A DNA stretch of 64,000 nucleotides from Opitutaceae bacterium (GTDB taxonomy: Bacteria > Verrucomicrobiota > Verrucomicrobiia > Opitutales > Opitutaceae): positions 31,777-95,776 of the forward strand of contig PLTZ01000010.1 in assembly GCA_003164715.1 (NCBI GenBank), written 5' to 3'. Every line of letters starts with the position of its first letter. Position 1 is the stretch's first letter. Positions 8,164-18,638 of this stretch are shown one piece after another. Under the pieces are notes generated by a model. That model was not told where the DNA came from and ran no database searches. It saw only the letters and a list, made by a program, of their open reading frames with translations. The translations under genes and the position numbers were made by a program.

Positions 8164-9264
8164 GTGCCCATTCTACCCCACACCACTGGCCGGGCGAGCG
8201 CTGCGGTCCTGATAGGCGCGTTCGCGCTTGCTCGGGCGTGGGCCCAGGCGCCCGCCGACGCGCCCGCGGCGCAGGCTCCGGACGGAATCCGGCCCGCGCA
8301 AGTCTGGAGCACCGACTACCCGGTCCTTGTCCTGGGAGACACCGAGGCGATCCTTTCCTCCCTGGTCCATTGGGGCGAGGGTGAGTGGCTGGACGCCGCG
8401 GAGGCGGTCGCCGCCGTGGGGGCCACCGCCGCGTTCGACCGCACGATACGCACCCATGTGCAGGCAGATCGAACGGCCGGCGAGGACCGGTTCATGAGGC
8501 AGTGGCAGGAGTTTGGGAGCTATTACGCGTTTGGCGCTCTGGCGGCGTTTGACGCCTGGGGCGAGCTAGGCGGCAACGTCCGGGCGAAAAACACGGCGAT
8601 GGACGGGATTGCGGCGAGCATCATCGCTGGGAGCCTGATCACGCCGGCGCTCAAGGTCATCGTCGGCCGCGAGCGGCCGAGCACCACCTCGGCGACGTTC
8701 CGGTTCAAGCCGTTCAGTACGAACTCCTCATTTCCCTCCGGTCATGCGACCGAGGCGTTCGCCGTCGCGACGGCCATTGCCGAGAACTACCCGGCCTGGT
8801 GGGTCCAGGGACTGGCCTACGGAACCGCGTGCCTGGTCGGGTATGCGCGGATCGAGCAGAACGCGCATTTCGCGAGCGACGTGGTGGCGGGATCCCTGGT
8901 CGGTTGGTCGGTGGCCCGGGGCGTGGTGCACCGTAATGACGGGCCGCCCGATCCGAAAAGGCTCACCTGGACCCCCTATGCCAGCTCGAGGGGGATCGGG
9001 GTCGTGTTCTTCAGAGCTTCTAGGAAGCGGAGCCGCGCGCTCACTTCGCCGGAGGCCGCCAGAGGTAGATCGCCTCGGCCTTCGGTATCCATCCGGTCTG
9101 CCCGTTCGGGAACGACAGGCGGACCCAGCCGAGGAACGTCTTGTCCGCGATGGCCGAGGAGCCTGCGGCGAGCGTCGTGGTCTTCTGCGAGACGTCGGCC
9201 TCGGTGGGTATCGACCGGAGGATCCCCGGCCGCCAGACGACCACCACGCGGGTGTCGGCCGTGA
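8164..9264 (+). CDS. PAP2-family phosphatase, probably with aberrant C-terminus
   Basis: A membrane-associated acid phosphatase of the PAP2 superfamily. All three catalytic motifs are present: KVIVGRERP (KX6RP), FPSGHATEAF (PSGH) and ARIEQNAHFASDV (RX5HX3D), within about residues 160-240 of the chosen start. GTG 8164 gives a good signal peptide ending ARAWAQA; the open frame extends upstream to 7996 with no family similarity. The last ~80 residues, past ASRKRSRAL, are Arg/Ser/Pro-rich, unlike the family, and are the antisense of the batD 3' end. A TAG lies out of frame at 9021-9023, so a small indel or sequencing error near 9000-9020 may have lost the natural stop. Substrate may be a lipid phosphate or free phosphomonoester. 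Confidence 0.8.
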   Translation: MPILPHTTGRASAAVLIGAFALARAWAQAPADAPAAQAPDGIRPAQVWSTDYPVLVLGDTEAILSSLVHWGEGEWLDAAEAVAAVGATAAFDRTIRTHVQADRTAGEDRFMRQWQEFGSYYAFGALAAFDAWGELGGNVRAKNTAMDGIAASIIAGSLITPALKVIVGRERPSTTSATFRFKPFSTNSSFPSGHATEAFAVATAIAENYPAWWVQGLAYGTACLVGYARIEQNAHFASDVVAGSLVGWSVARGVVHRNDGPPDPKRLTWTPYASSRGIGVVFFRASRKRSRALTSPEAARGRSPRPSVSIRSARSGTTGGPSRGTSCPRWPRSLRRASWSSARRRPRWVSTGGSPAARRPPRGCRP

Positions 9265-11545
9265 TTCCGTAAGCGCGGTAGGCCACGAGCGACGCCCCGG
9301 CGGCCAGGAGGGCCGCCGCGAGCAGGCAGACCGACGCCGGCACGGCCCACGCCCTGGGCAGGAGCCCGTGGAGCGCGCAGAGCAGGAGCGCGAGGGCCGC
9401 TGCGGCGAGGGCGGCCGAGGCCACCCCGGCCCGCTGCCAGTCTCCGGGGGAAAGAAGCCTCGCCAGGGACTCCACGGGGCCCCGCTGCAGGAGCGTGTCC
9501 AAGGGCTCCGGCACGAACCCGGCCTTGTCGCAGGCAAGCGCCACCTGGCGGCGGGCCTCGGGGCTCGAGGGGTTCTGGATGAACGCGGCCGACGCCTGGG
9601 CGGCAGCCTCGCCCCAGCGGTCCTGCTGCGCCAGCGCGAGGGAGAGGTTGTGACGGGCCGCCCAGTCGGCCGGGCTGGCCGCGACGGCCTCCGCCCACGC
9701 CTTCTCGGCGGCGGCGAAGTCCCCGCTCCGGTAGGCGGCCGCGGGGTCCGCGGCGCAGAGCCGGGACGCCCCGAGCGCGACCGCGAGCGCAAGCGCGGGC
9801 ACCAGGTTGCGCGGCAGAAGGAGGCGGGCCCCGTTGAAGCCGGGCAGCGTCTTCGCCGCGAACGCCGCCTGCGCCCGCGCGATCCAGTCCGCCGGCAGGA
9901 CGCAGTCCAAGCTGTACAGGAACCGGTCGGCCTCGGTCCACAGCTCGGCCCACGCCGGGTCGGCGAGCGCCGAGGCAGGCGGCGCAGCGTGCTCGATCCC
10001 CCAGAGGACGGCGCAGTCGCGCTGCCAGGCCAGCAGGAGGGGCACCTTGCCGGCGGCCGGCGCGGACCTTAGGGCCGCGAGTGTCGCACCGAGGCGCCGT
10101 CGGGCCTCGCGCCGGGGCCTCAGGGGGTCCGTCGCGCGGGCGCTGCGGTAGGCGAGCGCGGCCCAGAGGACGGCAAGGAGCGCGAACGGTGCCGCGCACG
10201 CCGCGGCGACCGTGCGCAGGCGAAGCGGCAGGTTCGCGGACCGCGCGCCGGGGACGGGGTCGCCGAGCGCGCCTGTCGGCGCCTCCGGCGCCCGGGTCTC
10301 CGACTTCGGGGCCTCCGCGGAGATCCTCGGCACGCCCGGGGAGGCCGCCGTCTGGTCCTGGGCGGGCGGGGCCGCCAAGGGCGCCGCCTCCACGCTCACG
10401 GTGGCGCCCGGCGCCGAGAGGGTCCGGTAGGCGCCGCTCTGTGGATCGAAGTAGGTGAAGGCGAGGGCGGGCAGGTCGTAGCTTCCCGCCCGCGTCGGCA
10501 TGAGGACCACGTCCTCGGCGAGCGTCCCGTCGAAGAGCTTCCCGGGCGGCTGCGTGCGCTTGGGCTTGGGCTGGATGACCTGGAAATCCGCGGGAGCCTC
10601 CCGCGAGGGAAGGCCGCGGATCTCCGGCCAGTTGCCGGACCCAGTGAGCTCGATCGTCCACGTGACCGGCTCTCCGGTCTTCACCTGGAGCGGCACGACC
10701 CTCGAGGAGATCCTGAATTGGCCGACGGCGCCCGTGAATCCCGAGGGGGCGGGCGGCAGGGGCCGCACGTCGATCGACACGGGGGAGTCGGGCACGGCGA
10801 ACTGCTGGTACTGGCGCTGCTGGAAGAACCCGAAGCCCGACACCCCGACGCTCAGGTTGATCAGCTGGCTCGTGGGGTTGAGTCTCAGGCGGCCGGCCGT
10901 CGGCGCCATCGCCCGCGTGTGGTAGGCCAGGCCGGTGCGCCCCTCGGCGCCGTGGGAATCGAACGGCTCGGGCTGCGACCAGTCCTCGGCGACCAGCGGG
11001 CTTGGTTCCCACTCGAACGTCCCGCGGCCCCAGCTCGGGTAGTAGCCGGTCGCGACGTCGATGGTGTAGCGCAGGTCGAAGACCTCCCCCGCCCACACGC
11101 TGTCGGGGTTGGGCCAGAGCTTGGCGGAGGCTGCCTCGCTCAGCGAGATGCCCGCCGAGCCGACCGTTGCGCCGGAGGCATTGTAATGGGCGGCCGGCAC
11201 CCGGACCTTGCCCTTGTTCGTGCCGACCAAGAACTCCGGGAGGTTGACCTGCTGCGGCTTGGAGAGGAGGACAGCGTAGGTCACCGACACGCTGCGCGTG
11301 AACGTGCCGTTGATGATCGAGAGGTTGCTCGACTGGCCCTGGTAGTCTAGCCGCAGGCCGTCCACCTTGGGCGGGACGGGGGTGTCGTCGGGCGTGCAGT
11401 CCTCAAAGACCAGCTGCAGGGTGGACACCTCGCCCACGGGAAGGGATCCGCCGGGCGGATCCCAGCGGGCCGACTGGCCGCGCGCGCCCGGCGCCGCCGC
11501 GAGCGCTGCGGCCAGGAGGAATGGGGTTGCGGATATCCGGGGCAT
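9041..11545 (-). CDS. batD: BatD protein fused to BatE-like TPR/SH3 region
   Basis: An 834-residue envelope protein. Signal peptide (residues 1-24, ending PGARGQ), then a BatD (oxygen-tolerance) domain of Ig-like beta modules with typical segments QSSNLSIINGTF and GEPVTWTIELTGSGNW, a membrane segment near residue 450, a cytoplasmic helical part, two TPR units (RSGDFAAAEKAWAEA near 640) with further membrane helices, and a C-terminal bacterial SH3 domain (TFLGWVRLSFPNGQTGWIP). TPR plus SH3 is the architecture of BatE, so this looks like a BatD-BatE fusion. ATG 11545 is preferred: GGTGA lies five bases before it, overlapping the end of batB. Last gene of the moxR-bat operon; converges with PAP2. 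Confidence 0.85.
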   Translation of the reverse strand: MPRISATPFLLAAALAAAPGARGQSARWDPPGGSLPVGEVSTLQLVFEDCTPDDTPVPPKVDGLRLDYQGQSSNLSIINGTFTRSVSVTYAVLLSKPQQVNLPEFLVGTNKGKVRVPAAHYNASGATVGSAGISLSEAASAKLWPNPDSVWAGEVFDLRYTIDVATGYYPSWGRGTFEWEPSPLVAEDWSQPEPFDSHGAEGRTGLAYHTRAMAPTAGRLRLNPTSQLINLSVGVSGFGFFQQRQYQQFAVPDSPVSIDVRPLPPAPSGFTGAVGQFRISSRVVPLQVKTGEPVTWTIELTGSGNWPEIRGLPSREAPADFQVIQPKPKRTQPPGKLFDGTLAEDVVLMPTRAGSYDLPALAFTYFDPQSGAYRTLSAPGATVSVEAAPLAAPPAQDQTAASPGVPRISAEAPKSETRAPEAPTGALGDPVPGARSANLPLRLRTVAAACAAPFALLAVLWAALAYRSARATDPLRPRREARRRLGATLAALRSAPAAGKVPLLLAWQRDCAVLWGIEHAAPPASALADPAWAELWTEADRFLYSLDCVLPADWIARAQAAFAAKTLPGFNGARLLLPRNLVPALALAVALGASRLCAADPAAAYRSGDFAAAEKAWAEAVAASPADWAARHNLSLALAQQDRWGEAAAQASAAFIQNPSSPEARRQVALACDKAGFVPEPLDTLLQRGPVESLARLLSPGDWQRAGVASAALAAAALALLLCALHGLLPRAWAVPASVCLLAAALLAAGASLVAYRAYGITADTRVVVVWRPGILRSIPTEADVSQKTTTLAAGSSAIADKTFLGWVRLSFPNGQTGWIPKAEAIYLWRPPAK

Positions 11546-11550
11546 GACGT

Positions 11551-13401
11551 TCACCAATTCTTGCCGTTGTTTGTCGGCGTGGGCATCGGCTCGCCCTTGC
11601 GGAGCAGGTCGAACAGCTCAGCCGGAGAATCCTGGTTCTTCACCTGCTCGAGCTTCTCGAGCGGCACGGCCAGCTCGGGGTTGTCCGTGGCGGGGTCGTG
11701 GGGCTGGTCCTTGCGCACGCCGCCGACCTTCTGCATGGCCTGCTGGGGCTCACGCGCGCCGGGGGGCGTTGGGGTCGGGGTCGGCCCCGCCATGTCCCCG
11801 AACGCGCTCGGCTGCTCCTCGCCCTTGCGCTCCTCGGGCTTTTGCTGCTGCTGTTGGCTGGAGGAGCTGCGGGACGGATCCTGTTTGCCCGACTGCTGCG
11901 GGTTCTCCTTCTGGTCCTTGCTCTGGCCTTGTTGCTGGTCCTGCTTCTGATCCTGGTTCTGTTGTTTGTCCTGGTTCTGCGGGTTGTCCTGTTTCTGCTG
12001 CTGTTGCTGCTGCTGTTCGTCCTCCTTCTTCAGGAGGTCCTCGAGCTCCGACTTCAGGCGGGGCCAGTCGGTGGCCTTCGGGTCGGAGGCCGAGCCGAGC
12101 TCGACGGCTCGAAGCGCATCGCGGACGGGGCCTTCGGGCACGGGCTTGCCCGACGACTTGACGTGCTGGCCCCAGGTGACCGACTCCTGCCCGAGCTCGG
12201 CCCAGTCCTGCGGGCTGCAGCGATCCTGCGCCGAGAGGCGGGCCACGATCTTCGAGAGCAAGGCGACCGGGTCCGGAGCGGTGGCGTCCGCGGCCCAGGC
12301 GCGGGCGGCGAAGAGCAGGGCCAGGGCCGCGCAGACGGCCGTCGCGGCCGCGGCGGGCGCCCTCGGTCGCGCCGGGACGGAGAGGCGGATCGCCCGCGAC
12401 TTCGGGCGCACGGGGAATTCGAGCCAGAAGCTCGCGACCAGGCAGGCGAGCGCCTGGGCGAGCGCCCACTGGAAGCGCTCGGCGTACCGGACGCTGTTGC
12501 GCTCGACGAAGCGGCCCTTTCGGCCCTCGTCCACCGTCGAGGCGATGACCTTCGACAGGTCCACCCACTCGCTCGCGTCGCGGTAGACGCCGTGGGTGGC
12601 CTCCGCGAGCTCGCGCAGCGTGCCGCTCTCCAGCTTGGACATGACGACGGCGCCCCGCTCGTCCTTCATGAATCCCCCGGCGCCGTCCGGGATCATCGCC
12701 CCGGCGGCCGTGCCGACCCCGAGGCCGATCACCCGGATGCCGCGCTTGGAAAGCTCGGGGACCTGGTCCCTCCAGTCGTCGTCGGTGGCCTCGCCGTCGC
12801 TAAGGATGATGAGGAAGCGGTCGGCCGCCGAGGCGCTTCCGAAGGCCTCGACGGATGCGTCGATCAGCTGCCGGTAGTTCGTCCCGCCCTGCGGAAGGTA
12901 GTCCGGGCCGAGCACCGGAAGGAACTCCCTGAGGATCTCGTAGTCGGCGCTGGCCGGGGCCTGTAGGAACGCGGTCCCTGAGAACACGATCAGCCCCACG
13001 CGTTCGCCCTTTAGCCGGTCGAGCAGGGCCTCGATCAGGAGCTTCGAGCGCTCGAGGCGCGAGGGCTTCACGTCGGGCGACAGCATCGAGCGCGAGAGGT
13101 CGAGCGCGATCACGATGTCCCGGGACTGGTCGAACACGGGCTCGTCGAGGCGGCCCCACTGCGGCCGGGCCAGGGCGACGATGGACAGGGCGATTCCCGC
13201 GCACAGCAGGTAGCGGCGCCGGGTCGCGGGCCCCTTGGCGGGCCCGTCCTCGGAGAGGCTCACCGACCTCAGTCCGGCCTCGGCGCGCAGGATCTTCGGA
13301 TGATGGAACTGCCCGAGCCTGCGTGTGCGCGCGATCTCCCACACTAGGAGGGCGGCCGGCAGGGCGAGAAGCCAGAGGAGGTGGGGCAGGGCGAAGGTCA
13401 T
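11551..13401 (-). CDS. batB: BatB-type VWA protein with Gln-rich tail
   Basis: A 616-residue membrane protein. Residues 1-80 hold two membrane helices with the aerotolerance-family N-terminus (LPHLLWLLALPAALL); a von Willebrand A domain follows with the MIDAS motif DLSRSMLSPD near residue 100, plus LSDGEATDD near 203. A third membrane helix lies near residue 310. The C-terminal half is a second module: a signal-like hydrophobic stretch near 355, a helical region, then a long low-complexity run rich in Gln, Asn, Lys and Asp (about 440-530) and a Pro/Thr-rich tail, resembling BatC. It thus looks like a BatB-BatC fusion. Its start overlaps batA by ATGA. Confidence 0.85.
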   Translation of the reverse strand: MTFALPHLLWLLALPAALLVWEIARTRRLGQFHHPKILRAEAGLRSVSLSEDGPAKGPATRRRYLLCAGIALSIVALARPQWGRLDEPVFDQSRDIVIALDLSRSMLSPDVKPSRLERSKLLIEALLDRLKGERVGLIVFSGTAFLQAPASADYEILREFLPVLGPDYLPQGGTNYRQLIDASVEAFGSASAADRFLIILSDGEATDDDWRDQVPELSKRGIRVIGLGVGTAAGAMIPDGAGGFMKDERGAVVMSKLESGTLRELAEATHGVYRDASEWVDLSKVIASTVDEGRKGRFVERNSVRYAERFQWALAQALACLVASFWLEFPVRPKSRAIRLSVPARPRAPAAAATAVCAALALLFAARAWAADATAPDPVALLSKIVARLSAQDRCSPQDWAELGQESVTWGQHVKSSGKPVPEGPVRDALRAVELGSASDPKATDWPRLKSELEDLLKKEDEQQQQQQQKQDNPQNQDKQQNQDQKQDQQQGQSKDQKENPQQSGKQDPSRSSSSQQQQQKPEERKGEEQPSAFGDMAGPTPTPTPPGAREPQQAMQKVGGVRKDQPHDPATDNPELAVPLEKLEQVKNQDSPAELFDLLRKGEPMPTPTNNGKNW

Positions 13402-14429
13402 CGGGGGCGGGAAAGCCAGGCGCCCGCGCCGAACAGCGCGAGGCCCGGCACGGCGAGCCAGCTGAAGAGCTCGGTCGTCACCAGGTAGCTCTTGGCCTGG
13501 AACTCGATCTTCTGGCTCGAGTCGATGGCGGCAAACGCGGACTCGATGGTGCCGGTGTCCGCGGCGCGGAAGAAGCGGCCCCCGGTCGTCTGCGCGATGT
13601 CCTTGAGCGCGCCCTCGTCCAGGTCCGCCATGATGTAGCGGTAGCCGATCTTCTTGCCGTTCTCAAAAACGGGGAAGGGGACGCGCCCGTCCTTTCCCGC
13701 CCCGATCGTGTAGATCGGGATCCCGCGGGCCCTCGCGAGCTGCGCCGACTGCATCGGCGTGATCGCGCCCATGTTGTTGGCCCCGTCGGTCAGGAGCACG
13801 ATGAACCCGCCCTTGCGCTTTCCGCCGCTCTCCCGCGCGGACTGGTCGAGCCTCGAGAGGGCGACTCCGAGCGCGTCCCCGATCGCGGTGCCGTCCTCGA
13901 TCAGCCCGATCTTCACGCGCTCGAGCTGGCGCGCCAGCCACGCGTGGTCCGTCGTCAGGGGCGCGAGCGTGTAGGCCTTGGCGGAGAAGAGAACGACCCC
14001 TATCCTGTCATTCGCGCGCCGCTCGATGAACGCCTGGATCACGGGCTTGATCGCCTGGAGCCGGTTGATGCTCTCGCCGCCCTTCTCGTAGTCCTCGCTC
14101 AGCATCGAGCCCGACAGGTCGATCGCCAGAACAATGTCGTAGCCCTGCGATCGGACCTCGCGCTTGTCCTCGACCCGCTGCGGCCGGGCGAGGGCCCCGA
14201 CAATGAGCACAAGGCCCGCGACAGCCAAACCGGCCGTCCAGCTGGAGGCCGCCGCGACGCTCGGTCGGTGCCACGCTGCGGCAAACGGGACGAGGAGAAC
14301 CGGAACCCGGGAGCGGCCCCGCAGCCAGACGGCGAGCGGAAGGACGGCGATCGCCAGGAGCCAGAGGGGGTCGGCCAGCCTCAGGTTTGAGGCGGCGAGC
14401 GTGAGGGCGGGAGGGTCGAGGGGGCTCAT
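13398..14429 (-). CDS. batA: BatA-type VWA protein
   Basis: A 343-residue inner-membrane protein with two N-terminal membrane helices, a central von Willebrand A domain carrying MIDAS DLSGSMLSED near residue 103 and LLTDGANNMG near 217, and a C-terminal membrane helix. BatA and BatB are thought to work with the MoxR ATPase in assembling or activating envelope protein complexes, inferred from family studies in Bacteroides and others. Coupled to batB by a four-base ATGA overlap; eight bases separate it from the DUF58 gene. Confidence 0.9.
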   Translation of the reverse strand: MSPLDPPALTLAASNLRLADPLWLLAIAVLPLAVWLRGRSRVPVLLVPFAAAWHRPSVAAASSWTAGLAVAGLVLIVGALARPQRVEDKREVRSQGYDIVLAIDLSGSMLSEDYEKGGESINRLQAIKPVIQAFIERRANDRIGVVLFSAKAYTLAPLTTDHAWLARQLERVKIGLIEDGTAIGDALGVALSRLDQSARESGGKRKGGFIVLLTDGANNMGAITPMQSAQLARARGIPIYTIGAGKDGRVPFPVFENGKKIGYRYIMADLDEGALKDIAQTTGGRFFRAADTGTIESAFAAIDSSQKIEFQAKSYLVTTELFSWLAVPGLALFGAGAWLSRPR

Positions 14430-14437
14430 CTCGCGAG

Positions 14438-15342
14438 CTACCAGTGGCTCCGGCGGCCGCCGGCCCGCATCCTGGCGTGAAAAAACCGCACCAGCGCGTC
14501 AAACCGGTCGTCGCAGGTCGAGACGACGAGGCGGCTGAGCGGATCGGGAAAGAGCGCCTCCCACGACGCATCGCGGCGGGTGCGCCACGCGGAGTGGGCG
14601 GCCCGGTCGGCGCCTCCGCCGTCGAGGCCAACCAGGCGCCCCGAGGCGGGGTCGTACGCGGTGATGCGACCCTCCCTCGGCAGCTCGCGCTCCCAGGGGT
14701 CGTCCACGCGGAACCCCATGGTCTGGTAGCGCCGCCTGAGCACCCCCCATCCCTCGGGCTCGGTGCGTGGCGGGAAGTCGCCGAGCCAGAGCAGCACGCT
14801 ATGCTTCGGCGCGGCCCGCGCGATGAACCTCCACGGGATCTCGGGGGGGCCGTCGGCGGGCGACGGCGCGGGCCTGCCCATCAGCGAGGCCGCGGCGTGG
14901 AGGATGGGCCCGCGGCCGCGCACCGGCTCCCTGAAAAGGGGCCCGGTCGGCGCGGCGTGGACGAACCCGACCCGGTCCCCGTTCACGGCGCCTAGCAGCA
15001 TCACCAGGCCGGCAAGCTCGAGAAGGGCCTCCCGCTTGGACTGGCTTGCCGAGCCGAAGTTGAGCGTCGGTGAATCCTCCAGCACGAGCAGGAGGGTGAC
15101 CTCGCGCTCCTCGACGAACTTCTTGCGGTAGGGCTCCCCGAGCCGGGCGGTGACGTTCCAGTCGATGTCGCGCACGTCGTCGCCGTACTCGTAGCGGACG
15201 ACCTGGTCGAACTCCATGCCGCGGCCCCTGAACGTCGAGCGGTACTGGCCGCTCAGGATGTTCTCGACCGCGTGCCGCACGCGCCACTCGAGCTGGCGCA
15301 GGACCGCCAGCGGGTTAGCGGGCTGGGTCGTCGCGGAAGGCA

Positions 15343-15343
<1 letters not shown>
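14438..15343 (-). CDS. DUF58 domain protein of the MoxR-Bat system
   Basis: A 301-residue cytoplasmic DUF58 protein, a degenerate VWA-like fold usually encoded beside moxR. The hallmark GMEFDQVVRYEYGDDVRDIDWNVTA region is at about residues 40-64, followed by LLLVLEDSPTLNFG, which takes the MIDAS position. No membrane segment. ATG 15343 overlaps the moxR stop by one base (TGATG); an open extension to 15508 lies inside moxR and shows no conserved residues. Likely an adaptor between MoxR and BatA/BatB. Confidence 0.88.
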
Positions 15344-16305
<962 letters not shown>

Positions 16306-16395
16306 GTTGGCGTTGAAGGGTTGGACGTTGGGCGGGACCTTGAGGTGCGGGGAAGGTTGGGGGGACGGGACCCTTGCGGCGAGGAAAGTGTTCCG

Positions 16396-17217
16396 CTATT
16401 CTATCACGACGACCGGGTCGCCGACGCTCAGGGCTCCGGCCTTGGACTCGTGCACCAGGTTCTGGCCGAACCAAACGCTCGTCGGGTCGTCGGGGTCGCG
16501 CCGGAAGGTGGCGAGCGTGCGCAGGGGCTCGGCGCCGCGGGCGCCCGTCAGCTGGTCGGTCGTGGTGATGAGGCACCGGATGCACGGGCCACCGGCGCGG
16601 AACACGATCGGCCCGACGCGGATCCGCCTCCAGGAGTCCTCCTCGAACGGCTTGCAGCCAGCGATGACCAGGTTGGGCCGGAACCGGTCCATGGGGACGG
16701 CCGCGGCGCCCGCCTGCCCGATCCGCCGGTTGAGCTCGCCGAGGGACGCCTCGCTCGTGGCGAGGAAGGGAAAGGCGTCCGCGAACCCGACAAGGTCGCC
16801 GGGGCGCGCGGCCGCGGGCTTTACCGGCCGGCTGAACGCGGGCCCGATGCGCACGAGCCTGCAGGGTGTGCCGAGCGCCCCGGAGAGCCAGGAAGCCGCC
16901 TCGTCGCCGCAGTCCTCGGCCCGGAGCCCGTCGCTCTTCCAGACGCGTACGGCGACGAGCCGGGCGCCAGGGTCGGGTTCCCGGCGCACCCTAAGGCTCC
17001 CATGCCCGTCCGCGAAGAGCGCAAGCGCCGAGGCGTCGATTGCGGCCCCGACCTGCGCCATCCGGGCGACGGAGCGCTGGGTGATGAAGACGCCCTGCGG
17101 GTCAACGACCAGGAAGCGCCGGTCGCCGACGGCGCCCAGGGCGTCCATCCCGACCGACGGGACGGCCAGGCCGCGGAGCGACTTCACCGGGTAGATGTGC
17201 AGCGCGGCGAGGTGCAT
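16396..17217 (-). CDS. MOSC domain protein (YcbX/mARC-like)
   Basis: A 273-residue protein with an N-terminal MOSC beta-barrel domain (LHIYPVKSLRG at residue 6) followed by the catalytic MOSC domain; RFRPNLVIAG near 186 and GPCIRCLITTTD near 215 carry the conserved cysteine that ligates molybdenum cofactor. Related YcbX and mARC proteins reduce N-hydroxylated substrates. There is no C-terminal ferredoxin domain, so it would need a separate electron donor. The MogA gene elsewhere in the window is consistent with Moco use. Confidence 0.88.
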   Translation of the reverse strand: MHLAALHIYPVKSLRGLAVPSVGMDALGAVGDRRFLVVDPQGVFITQRSVARMAQVGAAIDASALALFADGHGSLRVRREPDPGARLVAVRVWKSDGLRAEDCGDEAASWLSGALGTPCRLVRIGPAFSRPVKPAAARPGDLVGFADAFPFLATSEASLGELNRRIGQAGAAAVPMDRFRPNLVIAGCKPFEEDSWRRIRVGPIVFRAGGPCIRCLITTTDQLTGARGAEPLRTLATFRRDPDDPTSVWFGQNLVHESKAGALSVGDPVVVIE

Positions 17218-17229
17218 CCGTGGGCCGCG

Positions 17230-18555
17230 TCAGGCCCTCTTCGTGACGTCGCGCACCTCAAGCTCCACCCGCTCCGGGCCCTCCAGCTCCTTGGCCCCCT
17301 TGGCGCCGAGCTCGGCGAACCGGCGCGTCACCGGCAGCAGCGTCTGCTCGAAGGATCCGATCGCGGCGTTGAAATGCTTGACCGCGGCCGAGAGCCCCTT
17401 CGCCGCACTTCCCAGGTGGTCCGAAAAGCCCGCGATCCGGTCGTAGAGCGTGCGGCCAAGCTCGCTCAGCTCGGCGGCGCTCTTGGAGACGGCCTCTTGG
17501 CGCCATCCGTAGGCCGCCGCCTTCAGAAGCGCGACGAGTGTCATGGGCGTGGCCAGCAGCACGCGCCGGGAGATCGCGCGGTCCATGATCGAGGGATCGG
17601 ACTCGATCGCCGCCGAAAGGAACGAGTCGCCCGGCAGGAAGAGGACGACGTACTCGGGGGAGGGCTGGATCTTCGCCCAGTACTCGCGGCTCGCGAGCGC
17701 CTCGACGTGCCCGCGCACCTTCGCCGCGTGCTCCTTGAGCTTCTCCAGCCTGCGCTCGGGGTCCGCCTCGGCGGCGGCCTCGCGGTACGCGTCGGTCGGC
17801 GCCTTCGCGTCCACGACGATCTGCTGGCCCCCGGGAAGCGACACCACCAGGTCCGGCCGGCTGCGGCCCTCGTCGTCGCTGTAGACCTTCTGCTCCGCAA
17901 AGTCGCAGTGCTCGGTCATCCCGGCCAGCTCCACCACGCGCCGCAGCTGGACCTCACCCCAGGTGCCCGCGGTGCGGGTCGTGCTGAGCGCCGTTGAGAG
18001 CTTCGTCGTCTCCGCGTGCATGCGCAGCTGGGCCGAGCTCAGGGACTCGAGCTGGCGGCCGAGCTCGCCGTACGCCCGCTCGCGGCGCTGCTCGAGCTCG
18101 TTGATCTTCGCGTCGACCTTCTCCAGGGAGTCCCGCAGCGGCTTCACGAGCGCGTCGATCGCCTGCTGGCGGCTCGCCAGGTCGCCTGCCGACTTGTCGC
18201 GCAGCTGCGAGAAGGACTGCTCGGCGAGCTTGAGGAAGTCGTCGCGGTTCGCGCGCAGCGCCGTCGCCGAGAGCTCGGCGAACTCCCCCTTTAGCCTCTC
18301 GTGCGCCGACCGGAGCTCGGCCACGCGAGCCTCGGCCCCGGCCCGCTCGGCCGCAAGCTCGGCCCTGAGCCGGGCCCCCGCCTCAGCAAGCTCGGCCTTG
18401 GCGGCGCGCTCCGCCGCGAGCTCGGCGGCGAGCCTTGCGTTCTCGGCCTCGCCGGCTTTCAGGCGCTCGGCGATCGCGGCCCCTCGGCTCCGGAGGAAAA
18501 GCCATGAGACCGCGGTGCCGGCGGCGAAAACAAGAAATGCGTAGGTGAGGGTCAC
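17230..18555 (-). CDS. rmuC: DNA recombination protein RmuC
   Basis: A 441-residue RmuC protein. N-terminal membrane helix (TYAFLVFAAGTAVSWLFL), a long Ala/Glu-rich coiled coil (about residues 25-180), then the PD-(D/E)XK nuclease-like core: GTWGEVQLRRVVELAGM near 207, RPDLVVSLPGG and VVDAKAPTDAY near 250, and PEYVVLFLPGDSFLSAA near 305. RmuC limits inversions at short inverted repeats in E. coli. GTG 18555 is preferred because it places the membrane helix at the very N-terminus; a GTG at 18597 is possible. Divergent from the sensor-kinase operon. Confidence 0.9.
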   Translation of the reverse strand: MTLTYAFLVFAAGTAVSWLFLRSRGAAIAERLKAGEAENARLAAELAAERAAKAELAEAGARLRAELAAERAGAEARVAELRSAHERLKGEFAELSATALRANRDDFLKLAEQSFSQLRDKSAGDLASRQQAIDALVKPLRDSLEKVDAKINELEQRRERAYGELGRQLESLSSAQLRMHAETTKLSTALSTTRTAGTWGEVQLRRVVELAGMTEHCDFAEQKVYSDDEGRSRPDLVVSLPGGQQIVVDAKAPTDAYREAAAEADPERRLEKLKEHAAKVRGHVEALASREYWAKIQPSPEYVVLFLPGDSFLSAAIESDPSIMDRAISRRVLLATPMTLVALLKAAAYGWRQEAVSKSAAELSELGRTLYDRIAGFSDHLGSAAKGLSAAVKHFNAAIGSFEQTLLPVTRRFAELGAKGAKELEGPERVELEVRDVTKRA

Positions 18556-18638
18556 GCGAGGATGTTTGACAGTCGAAGGGTCCGCCTGCAAACACACATC
18601 ATGTTCCTGCCGCGCCTGAAAGGGGCGCTTCCGGCTTG

